Assembly (NCBI GenBank): GCA_017632495.1
Contig: JAGBRG010000139.1
Span: 1 to 5,299, forward strand
DNA: 5,299 nt
Source: Spirochaetales bacterium
GTDB taxonomy: Bacteria; Spirochaetota; Spirochaetia; Sphaerochaetales; Sphaerochaetaceae
Direction: 5' to 3'
Below the pieces are notes generated by a model. That model saw only the letters and a program-made list of their open reading frames with translations. It searched no databases and was not told where the DNA came from. The translations under genes were made by a program, and so were the position numbers. The first letter of the stretch is position 1; each line of letters begins with the position of its first letter. Below are positions 1 through 5,299 of this stretch, piece after piece.

Positions 1-776
1 CGGTAGGGGGAAAGATCCTTGATTCTCTTCTCCCAGACCTCGGCAGGCTCACCCATGGAAACCCAGACATCGGTGTAGATGACATCGGCACCCTTTGTTG
101 CCTTGACGGGATCGGAGATGAAGGAAAGCGTGGCTCCGGTCTTCTTGGCAATCTCCTGACAGGTTTCTACAATATCCTTTGAGGGGAAGTAGCTTTCAGG
201 TGCGCAGGCCACAAAATCCATGCCCATCTTTGCGCATCCGACCATCAGGGAGTTTCCCATGTTGAATCTAGCATCACCCATGAAGACAAGCTTCTTGCCC
301 TTGAGGCTTCCGAAGTGCTCCTTCACCGTGAGAAGGTCAGCAAGAATCTGTGTCGGATGAAACTCGTTGGTAAGGCCGTTCCATACAGGGACGCCCGCAT
401 GCTTTGCAAGGGTCTCGACCAGATTCTGACCAAAGCCTCTGTACTCGATTCCGTCGAACATCCTTCCAAGGACCTTTGCGGTATCCTCGATGCTCTCCTT
501 CTTTCCCATCTGGGATCCGGAGGGGTCAAGGTATACTGCATTCATTCCAAGATCGAATGCTGCGACCTCAAAAGCGCAACGGGTACGGGTACTTGTCTTC
601 TCAAACAGAAGGGCTACGTTCTTGCCCTTGTGGATCTGATGTGGGATTCCGGCCTTTTTTTCTGCCTTCAGCTCTGCTGAAAGGTCCAAAAAGTACTGGA
701 TGTCCTCTGAAGTGAAGTCCAGAAGCTTTAGAAAGCTCTTTCCTTTGTACTTTCCGTTGATTGCGCTCTTTTCCAT
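1..776 (-). CDS. argF: Ornithine carbamoyltransferase, N-terminal 258 residues (C-terminus beyond left edge)
   Basis: This cytosolic enzyme makes citrulline from carbamoyl phosphate and ornithine; the catabolic version (ArcB) runs the reverse direction. The frame is open from ATG at 776-774 to the left edge, 258 codons with no stop. The N-terminus reads MEKSAINGKYKGKSFLKLLD. The carbamoyl-phosphate motif STRTR is at residues 62-66, HPTQ at 140-143, the ornithine-side motif DARFNMGNS at 168-176 and DVWVSMGE at 236-243. About 75 C-terminal residues, including the expected HCLP motif, lie outside the window (E. coli ArgF is about 334 residues). A strong GGAGGA (781-786) sits four bases before the ATG, supporting this start. 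The gene diverges from the phosphatase across an AT-rich spacer with a good promoter and ArgR-box-like palindromes, which favours an arginine-controlled biosynthetic role. ArcB is equally compatible with the protein sequence, so the symbol is provisional while the enzyme assignment is firm. Confidence 0.95.
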   Translation of the reverse strand, partial: MEKSAINGKYKGKSFLKLLDFTSEDIQYFLDLSAELKAEKKAGIPHQIHKGKNVALLFEKTSTRTRCAFEVAAFDLGMNAVYLDPSGSQMGKKESIEDTAKVLGRMFDGIEYRGFGQNLVETLAKHAGVPVWNGLTNEFHPTQILADLLTVKEHFGSLKGKKLVFMGDARFNMGNSLMVGCAKMGMDFVACAPESYFPSKDIVETCQEIAKKTGATLSFISDPVKATKGADVIYTDVWVSMGEPAEVWEKRIKDLSPY

Positions 777-787
777 TTTTTCCTCCG

Positions 788-802
788 TTGCCCGACGGGC
801 AA
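788..802. repeat. Perfect 15-base palindrome in the carbamoyltransferase leader
   Basis: TTGCCCGACGGGCAA is two 7-base arms around one central base. It is GC-rich inside an otherwise AT-rich spacer and ends one base from the GGAGGA ribosome binding site. In the transcript it could fold as a 6-base-pair stem with a three-base loop. Alternatively it could be a DNA operator for a dimeric repressor lying just downstream of the predicted start of transcription. It does not resemble an ArgR box and there is no T-tract to make it a terminator. Confidence 0.6.
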
Positions 803-813
803 GACTGATTGTA

Positions 814-827
814 TGCATAAAATATGC
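814..827. promoter_or_regulatory. ArgR-box-like palindrome over the -10 box
   Basis: TGCATAAAATATGC contains the perfect inverted repeat GCATA-AAA-TATGC (815-827). Its overall form, two TGMAT-like arms around an A/T centre, recalls the ArgR consensus TGAATWWWWATTCA, but with C in place of A in the arms. It covers the -10 of the carbamoyltransferase promoter. The assignment to ArgR is inferred from similarity and from the adjacent gene; another dimeric regulator is possible. Confidence 0.35.
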
Positions 828-847
828 TTTTAGGAAAATAGTGTCAA
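819..847 (-). promoter_or_regulatory. Sigma-70-type promoter for the carbamoyltransferase gene
   Basis: On the minus strand a perfect -35 box TTGACA (847-842) is followed after exactly 17 bases by TATTTT (824-819), four of six matches to TATAAT. Transcription would start near 811-813, giving a leader of about 35 bases that contains the palindrome at 788-802 and the GGAGGA site. Spacing, orientation and distance to the ATG all fit. ArgR-box-like palindromes overlap both the -10 and the -35, the usual arrangement for repression. Confidence 0.7.
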
Positions 848-860
848 GAATAAAAATTCA
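847..860. promoter_or_regulatory. Candidate ARG box (ArgR operator) next to the -35 box
   Basis: AGAATAAAAATTCA matches the ArgR operator consensus TGAATWWWWATTCA at every position except the first base. It abuts the -35 of the carbamoyltransferase promoter. ArgR (AhrC) is a hexameric arginine-dependent repressor that binds such boxes, often in sets, upstream of arginine genes. This is the best match of the four palindromes in the spacer. AT-rich DNA yields chance matches, which limits confidence. Confidence 0.48.
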
Positions 861-887
861 AAAATAATGCATAATCGGCCACATTTA

Positions 888-901
888 TGAATATTTTTAA
901 T
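888..901. promoter_or_regulatory. Possible degenerate ARG box in mid-spacer
   Basis: TGAATATTTTTAAT has one good ArgR half-site (TGAATA) and a poor second half. It lies 27 bases beyond the better box at 847-860, farther than the 3-base spacing of the paired boxes in E. coli. It could be an auxiliary site or simply AT-rich background. Confidence 0.22.
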
Positions 902-921
902 ATTAATACAAAAATTAATGA

Positions 922-951
922 TTAAGGACTGAAAACTGTTATGCATATTTT
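922..951 (+). promoter_or_regulatory. Weak candidate promoter for the phosphatase-epimerase pair
   Basis: Since the pair is divergent from its left neighbour, a plus-strand promoter must lie in the spacer. The best I see is TTAAGG (922-927) and TATTTT (946-951) with 18 bases between, three and four of six consensus matches. Transcription would start near 958, leaving about 44 bases before the ATG. An activator or a different sigma factor may be involved, because no strong boxes are visible. Confidence 0.25.
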
Positions 952-955
952 TGCA
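942..955. promoter_or_regulatory. Palindrome ahead of the phosphatase gene, ArgR-like or unknown operator
   Basis: TGCATATTTTTGCA has TGCA at both ends around an A/T centre, similar in form to the palindrome at 814-827. It is nested inside a wider inverted repeat, AAACTG (933-938) and CAGTTT (954-959). It overlaps the candidate -10 for the plus-strand genes, so a bound regulator could control them. Which regulator binds is not determinable from the sequence. Confidence 0.3.
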
Positions 956-1001
956 GTTTCTTGTCGTAGCTTTTTCTCTTTTTTTGGACTAAAATCAAAG
1001 T

Positions 1002-1847
1002 ATGTTCGACAAAAATCAAATCAAGGTAATAACTCTGGATTTCGACGGTACCACGCTTCAGAGCGACAAGATGTGGCTCAGCCCGAGAAACTACCATGCA
1101 CTTAAAGAGTGCCAGAAGAAAGGAATAATCTGCGTTCCGTGCACCGGAAGGTCTGCCGATATGTTTCCGCCTCAGTTCGAGGACGGCTCTTTCAGATACT
1201 GGTTCACATGCTTCGGAGCCCGCATTCTGGACACCCTCACAGGAGAGGTCATCCACAAGCACAGCTTCACGCCCGAGCAGAGCGCCCGTATCTGCCGCCT
1301 TTTTGAGGGCAAGGGAATCTACTGTGAGGTTGCAGCCGAAGGAAGGCTGTACTTTGAGAAGGATGTTATGGACAACCTTTACAAGTATCCTGTTCCGCCT
1401 CACCACGTCTGGTATATGTATGCCTCAGGCCGTCCTGTGACTGTCTACGGAAAGCTTTCCGACTTCTTCCTCTCACAGAACATAGGAATTGAGAAGATTA
1501 ATCTCTACGGAGTTCCACAGGATCTGTTCGAACCTTTGAAAAAGGAATATGAGAGCATGGATTTTGCAGGAGTCTCTCTTTCAGATCCTTTGGGAATCCA
1601 GGTTTCGGACAAGCCTGATCTGAGAGTCCCTTCGATGGAGATTCTTTTAAAGCGCCTTGGGGTCACATGGGACAATGTGATGAGCATCGGAGACGGAATG
1701 GCTCTGGACAGCCTGATGATCAAAAAGGCGGCTTTCGGAGTCACTCTTGAAAACGGTGATCCTGAGCTTAAGAAGATTGCCGACTACGTTACAGACCGCT
1801 ACGATCAGGACGGTTTTGCAAAGGTTGTGGAGAAGTTCATCCTCTGA
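1002..1847 (+). CDS. Cof-type HAD-family phosphatase, probably acting on a sugar phosphate
   Basis: A 281-residue cytosolic hydrolase of the HAD superfamily (subclass IIB, Cof/YidA-like), whose members usually remove phosphate from sugar phosphates or similar metabolites through an aspartyl-phosphate intermediate. Motif I is DFDGT (nucleophile D13, acid/base D15), motif II is T48 in CTGR, and motif IV is GDGMALD (D231, D236). The cap domain fills roughly residues 80-190. By eye, the motif III lysine of Cof proteins aligns with R208 in DLRVPSMEIL, and GDSxND is replaced by GDGMALD, so this is a divergent subgroup. The start is forced: an in-frame TAA at 990-992 precedes it and motif I is only 12 residues in. 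The upstream region is T-rich with at most a GGA (986-988), so translation initiation looks weak. Its TGA shares a base with the ATG of the epimerase gene, indicating one operon. The exact substrate is unknown. Confidence 0.88.
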   Translation: MFDKNQIKVITLDFDGTTLQSDKMWLSPRNYHALKECQKKGIICVPCTGRSADMFPPQFEDGSFRYWFTCFGARILDTLTGEVIHKHSFTPEQSARICRLFEGKGIYCEVAAEGRLYFEKDVMDNLYKYPVPPHHVWYMYASGRPVTVYGKLSDFFLSQNIGIEKINLYGVPQDLFEPLKKEYESMDFAGVSLSDPLGIQVSDKPDLRVPSMEILLKRLGVTWDNVMSIGDGMALDSLMIKKAAFGVTLENGDPELKKIADYVTDRYDQDGFAKVVEKFIL

Positions 1848-3103
1848 TGAAAGACAGACTGTTTGATTTTTATTCAGACGAACTTAAGAACAACATCCTC
1901 AGATTCTGGCTTCCGAGGTGCGAGGACACTCTGTACGGAGGATACCTCAACTGTTTTGACAACAGGGGCCTTAACCTTGTCAGCTACGACAAGTACACCT
2001 GGAGTCAGGGCCGTTTTTTATGGATGTTCTCAAGACTTGCCGCAACCAAGGCTCCTCTTTTCTCAGACGATGAGAGAAAGCTCTTTCTAAGGCTTGCCAG
2101 GCAGGGCTATGAGTTTATAAGAAAACACTGCCTTATTGCAGAGGATGACTTTCGGTGTGTGTTTCTGTTAAACCGTGACGGATCACCAAAGAAGGTCGGC
2201 TCATACGAGACGCTTGATATGAGCATCTATGCCGACTGCTTTGTGATAATAGGCATGGCAGCCTATTCTGCTGCAGGCAGTGACAGAACGGCCTACGATT
2301 TTGCAAAAAAACTGTATCTTTCTGTCAAAGACCGTGTGAAAACAGGAGTTTTCAATACTCTTCCGTACCCGCTTGACCCATCTTACAGGGCTCATGGGAT
2401 TCCGATGATTCTGACCAATGTGGCAAAGGAGCTTTATGAGGCCGCTCTATTGTACGATGTGGCATTCAAAGAGAATCTTCTTTTGGATATGGAAGAGACG
2501 GCAACAGATGTCCTTATCAATTTCAAGGATGAAAATGATCTGATTCATGAGGTAATCGGCAGGGATAACTACAAAATCGGCGGTCTTTTGGGGCAGCACA
2601 TAAACCCTGGGCACTCGATTGAGGATTCGTGGTTCATCCATGATGCGGCCGTGCTTTTAAATAGACCTGATATGTCACAGACGGCATCCAGAATCATGAA
2701 GGCATCTTTTTTTAAAGGCTGGGATGAGAAATACGGCGGTGTTCTTCATTTTGTGAATCTTGAAGGAAACCCTCTTAAGTTTGAATCCGACAGCGAAGAG
2801 CCGACAATAAAACTTGTAAAAGGCGGATGGGGAGATAAGCTTTGGTGGGAGCACTCGGAGACCCTTTATGCTTCGCTTTTGTTTTTCAGGCTCACAGGCG
2901 ACAGGGTCTTTTCAGATATCCATGATAAGACTTTGGATTATGTGAAAAATCACTTCATAAATCCCGATAAGAACATAGGTGAGTGGATCCAGATTCTCAC
3001 AAGGGAGGGAAGGCCTCAGGAAAAGGTCGTTGCCCTCCCTGTGAAAGATCCGTTTCATATCACTCGCAATCTTCTTCTGATATGCGAGCTTCTGATTAGA
3101 TAA
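1847..3103 (+). CDS. N-acylglucosamine 2-epimerase (AGE) family sugar epimerase/isomerase
   Basis: A 418-residue protein of the AGE superfamily, (alpha/alpha)6-barrel enzymes that epimerise or isomerise sugars: N-acetylglucosamine to N-acetylmannosamine, glucose to mannose or cellobiose to glucosylmannose, and aldose-ketose reactions as in YihS. Family signatures run in order: FW with YGGYLNCFDNRG (20-41), KYTWSQGRFLW (49-59, with R56 the likely conserved arginine), RAHGIPMI (181-188), GHSIEDSW (255-262), KLWWEHSE (331-338) and PFHITR (402-407). H256 and H404 fit the two catalytic histidines known in this family. Length matches the usual 390-420 residues; no signal peptide or membrane segment is visible, so it is cytosolic. 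The ATG overlaps the phosphatase stop by one base (TGATG); a GGAG at 1829-1832 is rather distant, suggesting translational coupling. Pairing with a phosphatase suggests action on a freed sugar. The sequence alone does not tell which sugar. Confidence 0.9.
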   Translation: MKDRLFDFYSDELKNNILRFWLPRCEDTLYGGYLNCFDNRGLNLVSYDKYTWSQGRFLWMFSRLAATKAPLFSDDERKLFLRLARQGYEFIRKHCLIAEDDFRCVFLLNRDGSPKKVGSYETLDMSIYADCFVIIGMAAYSAAGSDRTAYDFAKKLYLSVKDRVKTGVFNTLPYPLDPSYRAHGIPMILTNVAKELYEAALLYDVAFKENLLLDMEETATDVLINFKDENDLIHEVIGRDNYKIGGLLGQHINPGHSIEDSWFIHDAAVLLNRPDMSQTASRIMKASFFKGWDEKYGGVLHFVNLEGNPLKFESDSEEPTIKLVKGGWGDKLWWEHSETLYASLLFFRLTGDRVFSDIHDKTLDYVKNHFINPDKNIGEWIQILTREGRPQEKVVALPVKDPFHITRNLLLICELLIR

Positions 3104-3104
3104 A

Positions 3105-4838
3105 CTACATCTTCATCGAAGAAGAGAGATCCGTGCCCTTTCTTGAGTTCATCGTATAGATGATTGCAAAGACTACAATCAGAAGGACTGTTGATAGTGC
3201 GCTGGCTCTTCCAAGGTCGTTTTCGTTGACCGCGTTGAAGATCTGAATAGGAACTGTTCTTGTTCTTGGACCATAGAGCAGAATAGTTGTACTCAGCTCC
3301 TGAAGCAGTGTCGTAAGTGTCATGACCGAACCGGAGATGATTGACGGCAGAATCAATGGAACACTGACTCTTCTGAAGGTGTAGAACCATGTTGCTCCGC
3401 TTATTGTACTTGCTTCCTCAAGCGACGGATTGAGCTGTGTGAGGTTTGCGGCAACCGAGCGGTAGACATACGGGGTTCTTCTTATCATGTATGAGATGAT
3501 GAGAATCAGGTATGTTCCTGTGAGCTTCATAAGACCGTTTCCGCCGAATGCTGACAAAAGTGCGATTGAAACAACTGTTCCCGGCAGGATGAACGGTGCC
3601 ATGATAGACAGATCCAGAAGTGAAGATCCTTTGGGTCTCTTTCTTTCTGTGATGTATGCGAGAATCGATCCGAAGATGGCGCACATCAGCGTTGCGACAA
3701 TAGAGAGGAAGAACGAGTTGAAAAGCTCGTGGCTGGACTTCTTGAAGATGTTCGCATAGTTTGTCCATGTGAAGTCAGACGGAAGAAGGCCTGTCCATCT
3801 CTTGAAGAACGACATGACGATGATTGTCAGCTGCGGAAGCAGTGAGAAGATAAGGACAATCAGACAGAGTATGATTGCAAAGATTCTGGCTCCAAGGCTC
3901 TCGTGCTGCTTGATGTCTGTATGCGATGCGGATATTGTCTCGTATTCGTGTCTGTTGACGATGTACTTTTGCACATACAGGACAAGACCCGTGATGATGA
4001 CGTTGATGACCGCAATCGACGATGCCAGGTTAATGTCACCGGCTCCGCCGTAAGCGAATTTGATAAGTGTCGGAAGCACGTAGTTGTTTCCACCGATGAC
4101 CGCAGGAATTCCGAAGTTTCCGATAGCTCTTACAAAGACCAGAAGTGCTGCAGCACCGAGGGATGGGATAATCAGAGGCAGTGTGATTGTCCTCATGATT
4201 CTGGCCTTTCCTGCACCCATGAGCATTGCTGACTCTTCCAAAAGTGCATTGGCGCCGCTGAAGGCACCGTAAGCCATCTGGAACACGAACGGATAGTAGG
4301 TGAGGGTCATGCACAGAATCATTCCGAACATTCCGTAGATGCTCGGAAGTGTCACTCCAAGCGGCTTCAGGATGAAGTTCAGAGCAGTTCTGACAATTCC
4401 CTTGTTACCCAGAAGGATGACCCAGGTGTAGGCTCCGACGAATGACGGCATGATGATGGGAAGAATTCCCAAAGACACCATAAGTTTCTTTCCTGGGATT
4501 TTGACACGAGCGACACAGTAGCCCATCGGAACACCGATCAGGATACATAGAATTGTTACAGACAGACTGACAACGATCGAGTTGAGAAGGGCTCTGAGAT
4601 AGAGCTTTGTCCCGAAGAAGGTCCTGAAACCTTCAAGAGACCAGCCTGTGAATTTGAAAGTGTACTCAGCAGGTGCCCAGAATGCCCTGATGAGCGTAAT
4701 TGCCATAGGATAGAGCAGGAAGATACCGATGAAGATCATAGGTATTGCAAACACTATGAACTGGGAGAAGTCTTTCTGGAAGAACTTCTTTACCTTGTTG
4801 GTCTCTGCTCCATTTTCAATCATGGAGTATTTGCTCAT
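3105..4838 (-). CDS. Fused two-domain ABC importer permease, FbpB/AfuB/ThiP class
   Basis: A 577-residue inner-membrane protein with about twelve hydrophobic segments in two six-helix halves. The first segment is at about residues 27-50 and the second half starts near 318. Each half carries the EAA loop that docks on the ATPase: LLEESAMLMGAGKARI (199-214) followed by LPL, and LEEASTISGATWFYTF (473-488) followed by VPL. Both channel halves are thus on one polypeptide, as in FbpB, AfuB and ThiP. Relatives import ferric iron, 2-aminoethylphosphonate, thiamine or hexose phosphates, so substrate cannot be read from the permease. ATG at 4838 is preceded by GGAGGG (4848-4853) nine bases away, inside the ATPase gene, and the two genes overlap by four bases (ATGA), a typical coupled operon. 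M6 is an alternative start but is poorly placed for that site. The stop is one base from the convergent epimerase stop. Confidence 0.93.
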   Translation of the reverse strand: MSKYSMIENGAETNKVKKFFQKDFSQFIVFAIPMIFIGIFLLYPMAITLIRAFWAPAEYTFKFTGWSLEGFRTFFGTKLYLRALLNSIVVSLSVTILCILIGVPMGYCVARVKIPGKKLMVSLGILPIIMPSFVGAYTWVILLGNKGIVRTALNFILKPLGVTLPSIYGMFGMILCMTLTYYPFVFQMAYGAFSGANALLEESAMLMGAGKARIMRTITLPLIIPSLGAAALLVFVRAIGNFGIPAVIGGNNYVLPTLIKFAYGGAGDINLASSIAVINVIITGLVLYVQKYIVNRHEYETISASHTDIKQHESLGARIFAIILCLIVLIFSLLPQLTIIVMSFFKRWTGLLPSDFTWTNYANIFKKSSHELFNSFFLSIVATLMCAIFGSILAYITERKRPKGSSLLDLSIMAPFILPGTVVSIALLSAFGGNGLMKLTGTYLILIISYMIRRTPYVYRSVAANLTQLNPSLEEASTISGATWFYTFRRVSVPLILPSIISGSVMTLTTLLQELSTTILLYGPRTRTVPIQIFNAVNENDLGRASALSTVLLIVVFAIIYTMNSRKGTDLSSSMKM

Positions 4839-5299
4839 AGCTCTCTTCCCTCCGGTGAGAACAGGGCAACCCTGCTTGCGTCGAATGTCACGTTGACCAT
4901 GTCACCCTCATGGATGTCCTTCTGCAGGCTGTCCATGTCGATTTCCAGTGTGACAGGGGATATGCTCTTATTGATATCAACCTCATAGCGGATGAATGAA
5001 CCCAGGTGCTGGATGATTTTGACCTGACCCGGGATTGAGCTTTCGGATGACTCTGCCGAGACTGCAAGGTACTCAGGTCTTCCTCCGATTAAAACCTCGT
5101 CTCCGACGTTGGGCTCGACATGTCTCTTATCTGCCTTAATGGCTACGCGGATTCCCGCTGTATCGATTTCAACAACCGTCTCCTCTTTGTTTGTGGAGAC
5201 GACGTGTGAGTTGAAGAAGTTCATCTTTCCGATGAAGTTGGCTACAAATGCATTCTTGGGCTGGTTGTAAAGCTCATCGGATGTTCCGATCTGCTCAAC
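4835..5299 (-). CDS. ABC importer ATPase, C-terminal 154 residues (N-terminus beyond right edge)
   Basis: The frame is open from the right edge down to TGA at 4837-4835. The first visible residues, VEQIGTSDELYNQPKNAFVA then NFIGK, are the classic end of the nucleotide-binding domain in FbpC/PotA/CysA-type ATPases. The ATG at 5224 inside this stretch is therefore internal and not the start. The remaining ~125 residues form the C-terminal regulatory TOBE-type beta domain, with GDEVLIGGRPEYLAV as its recognisable core and a VNVTFDASRVALF ending. Walker A, the ABC signature and Walker B lie outside the window. It powers the fused permease encoded next, with which it overlaps by four bases. By analogy with related systems, the substrate-binding protein is probably encoded further upstream. 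The class is certain, the transported compound is not. Confidence 0.92.
   Translation of the reverse strand, partial: VEQIGTSDELYNQPKNAFVANFIGKMNFFNSHVVSTNKEETVVEIDTAGIRVAIKADKRHVEPNVGDEVLIGGRPEYLAVSAESSESSIPGQVKIIQHLGSFIRYEVDINKSISPVTLEIDMDSLQKDIHEGDMVNVTFDASRVALFSPEGREL
4848..4853 (-). promoter_or_regulatory. Ribosome binding site of the permease, inside the ATPase gene
   Basis: GGAGGG on the minus strand lies nine bases before the permease ATG and encodes part of the ATPase C-terminus (EGREL). It fixes the permease start at 4838 over the internal ATG five codons later. Confidence 0.75.

Noticed and set aside
315..715. Overlapping plus-strand open frames of 121 and 103 codons and a 72-codon minus-strand frame
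   Set aside because: They lie inside the carbamoyltransferase gene, whose intact frame and family motifs are unmistakable; the proteins show no recognisable domain or good ribosome site.
933..985. Intrinsic terminator ahead of the phosphatase gene
   Set aside because: The stem is weak and AT-rich, the loop is long, and the T-run begins about 11 bases after the stem instead of directly at its base; also no gene upstream on the plus strand needs termination.
777..1001. Riboswitch or small RNA gene in the spacer
   Set aside because: Predicted leaders are only about 35-45 bases on each side and the DNA is AT-rich without the conserved helices of any riboswitch class I recognise.
939..1406. 155-codon minus-strand frame opposite the phosphatase start
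   Set aside because: It is the reverse-strand shadow of the HAD gene and spacer; its stop side runs into low-complexity T/A-rich spacer DNA and it resembles no family I know.
3055..3390. 111-codon minus-strand frame spanning the convergent junction
   Set aside because: It is out of frame with the permease, which has clear membrane helices and EAA motifs over the same bases; no domain is recognisable.
3903..4314. Several open frames of 62-109 codons on both strands inside the permease gene
   Set aside because: All are shadows of the permease; rich in Arg, Ser, His and Cys without domain signals, as expected for out-of-frame translation.
4835..5224. A stand-alone 129-residue protein starting at the ATG at 5224
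   Set aside because: The frame stays open to the right edge and the 25 residues upstream of that ATG match the conserved end of an ABC nucleotide-binding domain, so the ATG is internal to a larger ATPase.

Overview
The window carries five genes, three complete and two cut by the window ends, in a tightly packed mid-GC region with one AT-rich spacer. Coding DNA is balanced in base composition and the 225-base spacer at 777-1001 is strongly AT-rich. Strong GGAGG ribosome binding sites precede two genes. From memory of the family, the ornithine carbamoyltransferase resembles versions from clostridia and spirochaetes (phrases such as FMGDARFNMGNSLM and EPAEVWEKRI). The host is therefore most likely an anaerobic, perhaps gut-associated, Firmicute or spirochaete. 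That placement is tentative, as no rRNA or other marker gene is present.

Layout. Positions 1-776 (minus) hold the N-terminal three quarters of ornithine carbamoyltransferase, running off the left edge. The spacer 777-1001 holds a convincing promoter for that gene (TTGACA, 17 bases, TATTTT, minus strand), a perfect 15-base palindrome just ahead of its ribosome binding site, and several ArgR-box-like palindromes. Positions 1002-1847 (plus) encode a Cof-type HAD phosphatase. It overlaps by one base an N-acylglucosamine 2-epimerase (AGE) family protein at 1847-3103. One base further on, the convergent stop codon of a fused two-domain ABC permease begins (3105-4838, minus). The permease overlaps by four bases the C-terminal end of its ATPase (4835-5299, minus), which enters from the right edge.

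How the parts may work together. The permease and ATPase belong to the FbpBC/AfuBC/ThiPQ class of importers. Their substrate-binding protein is not in the window. A sugar-phosphate-type HAD phosphatase coupled to a sugar epimerase/isomerase next to this importer suggests a carbohydrate role. AfuABC of this class is known to import hexose phosphates, so uptake of a phosphorylated sugar followed by dephosphorylation and epimerisation is an attractive inference. It is not proven here: iron, 2-aminoethylphosphonate and other substrates are used by close relatives. The carbamoyltransferase is a separate unit of arginine metabolism.

I found no RNA genes, insertion sequences, CRISPR arrays or clear intrinsic terminators.
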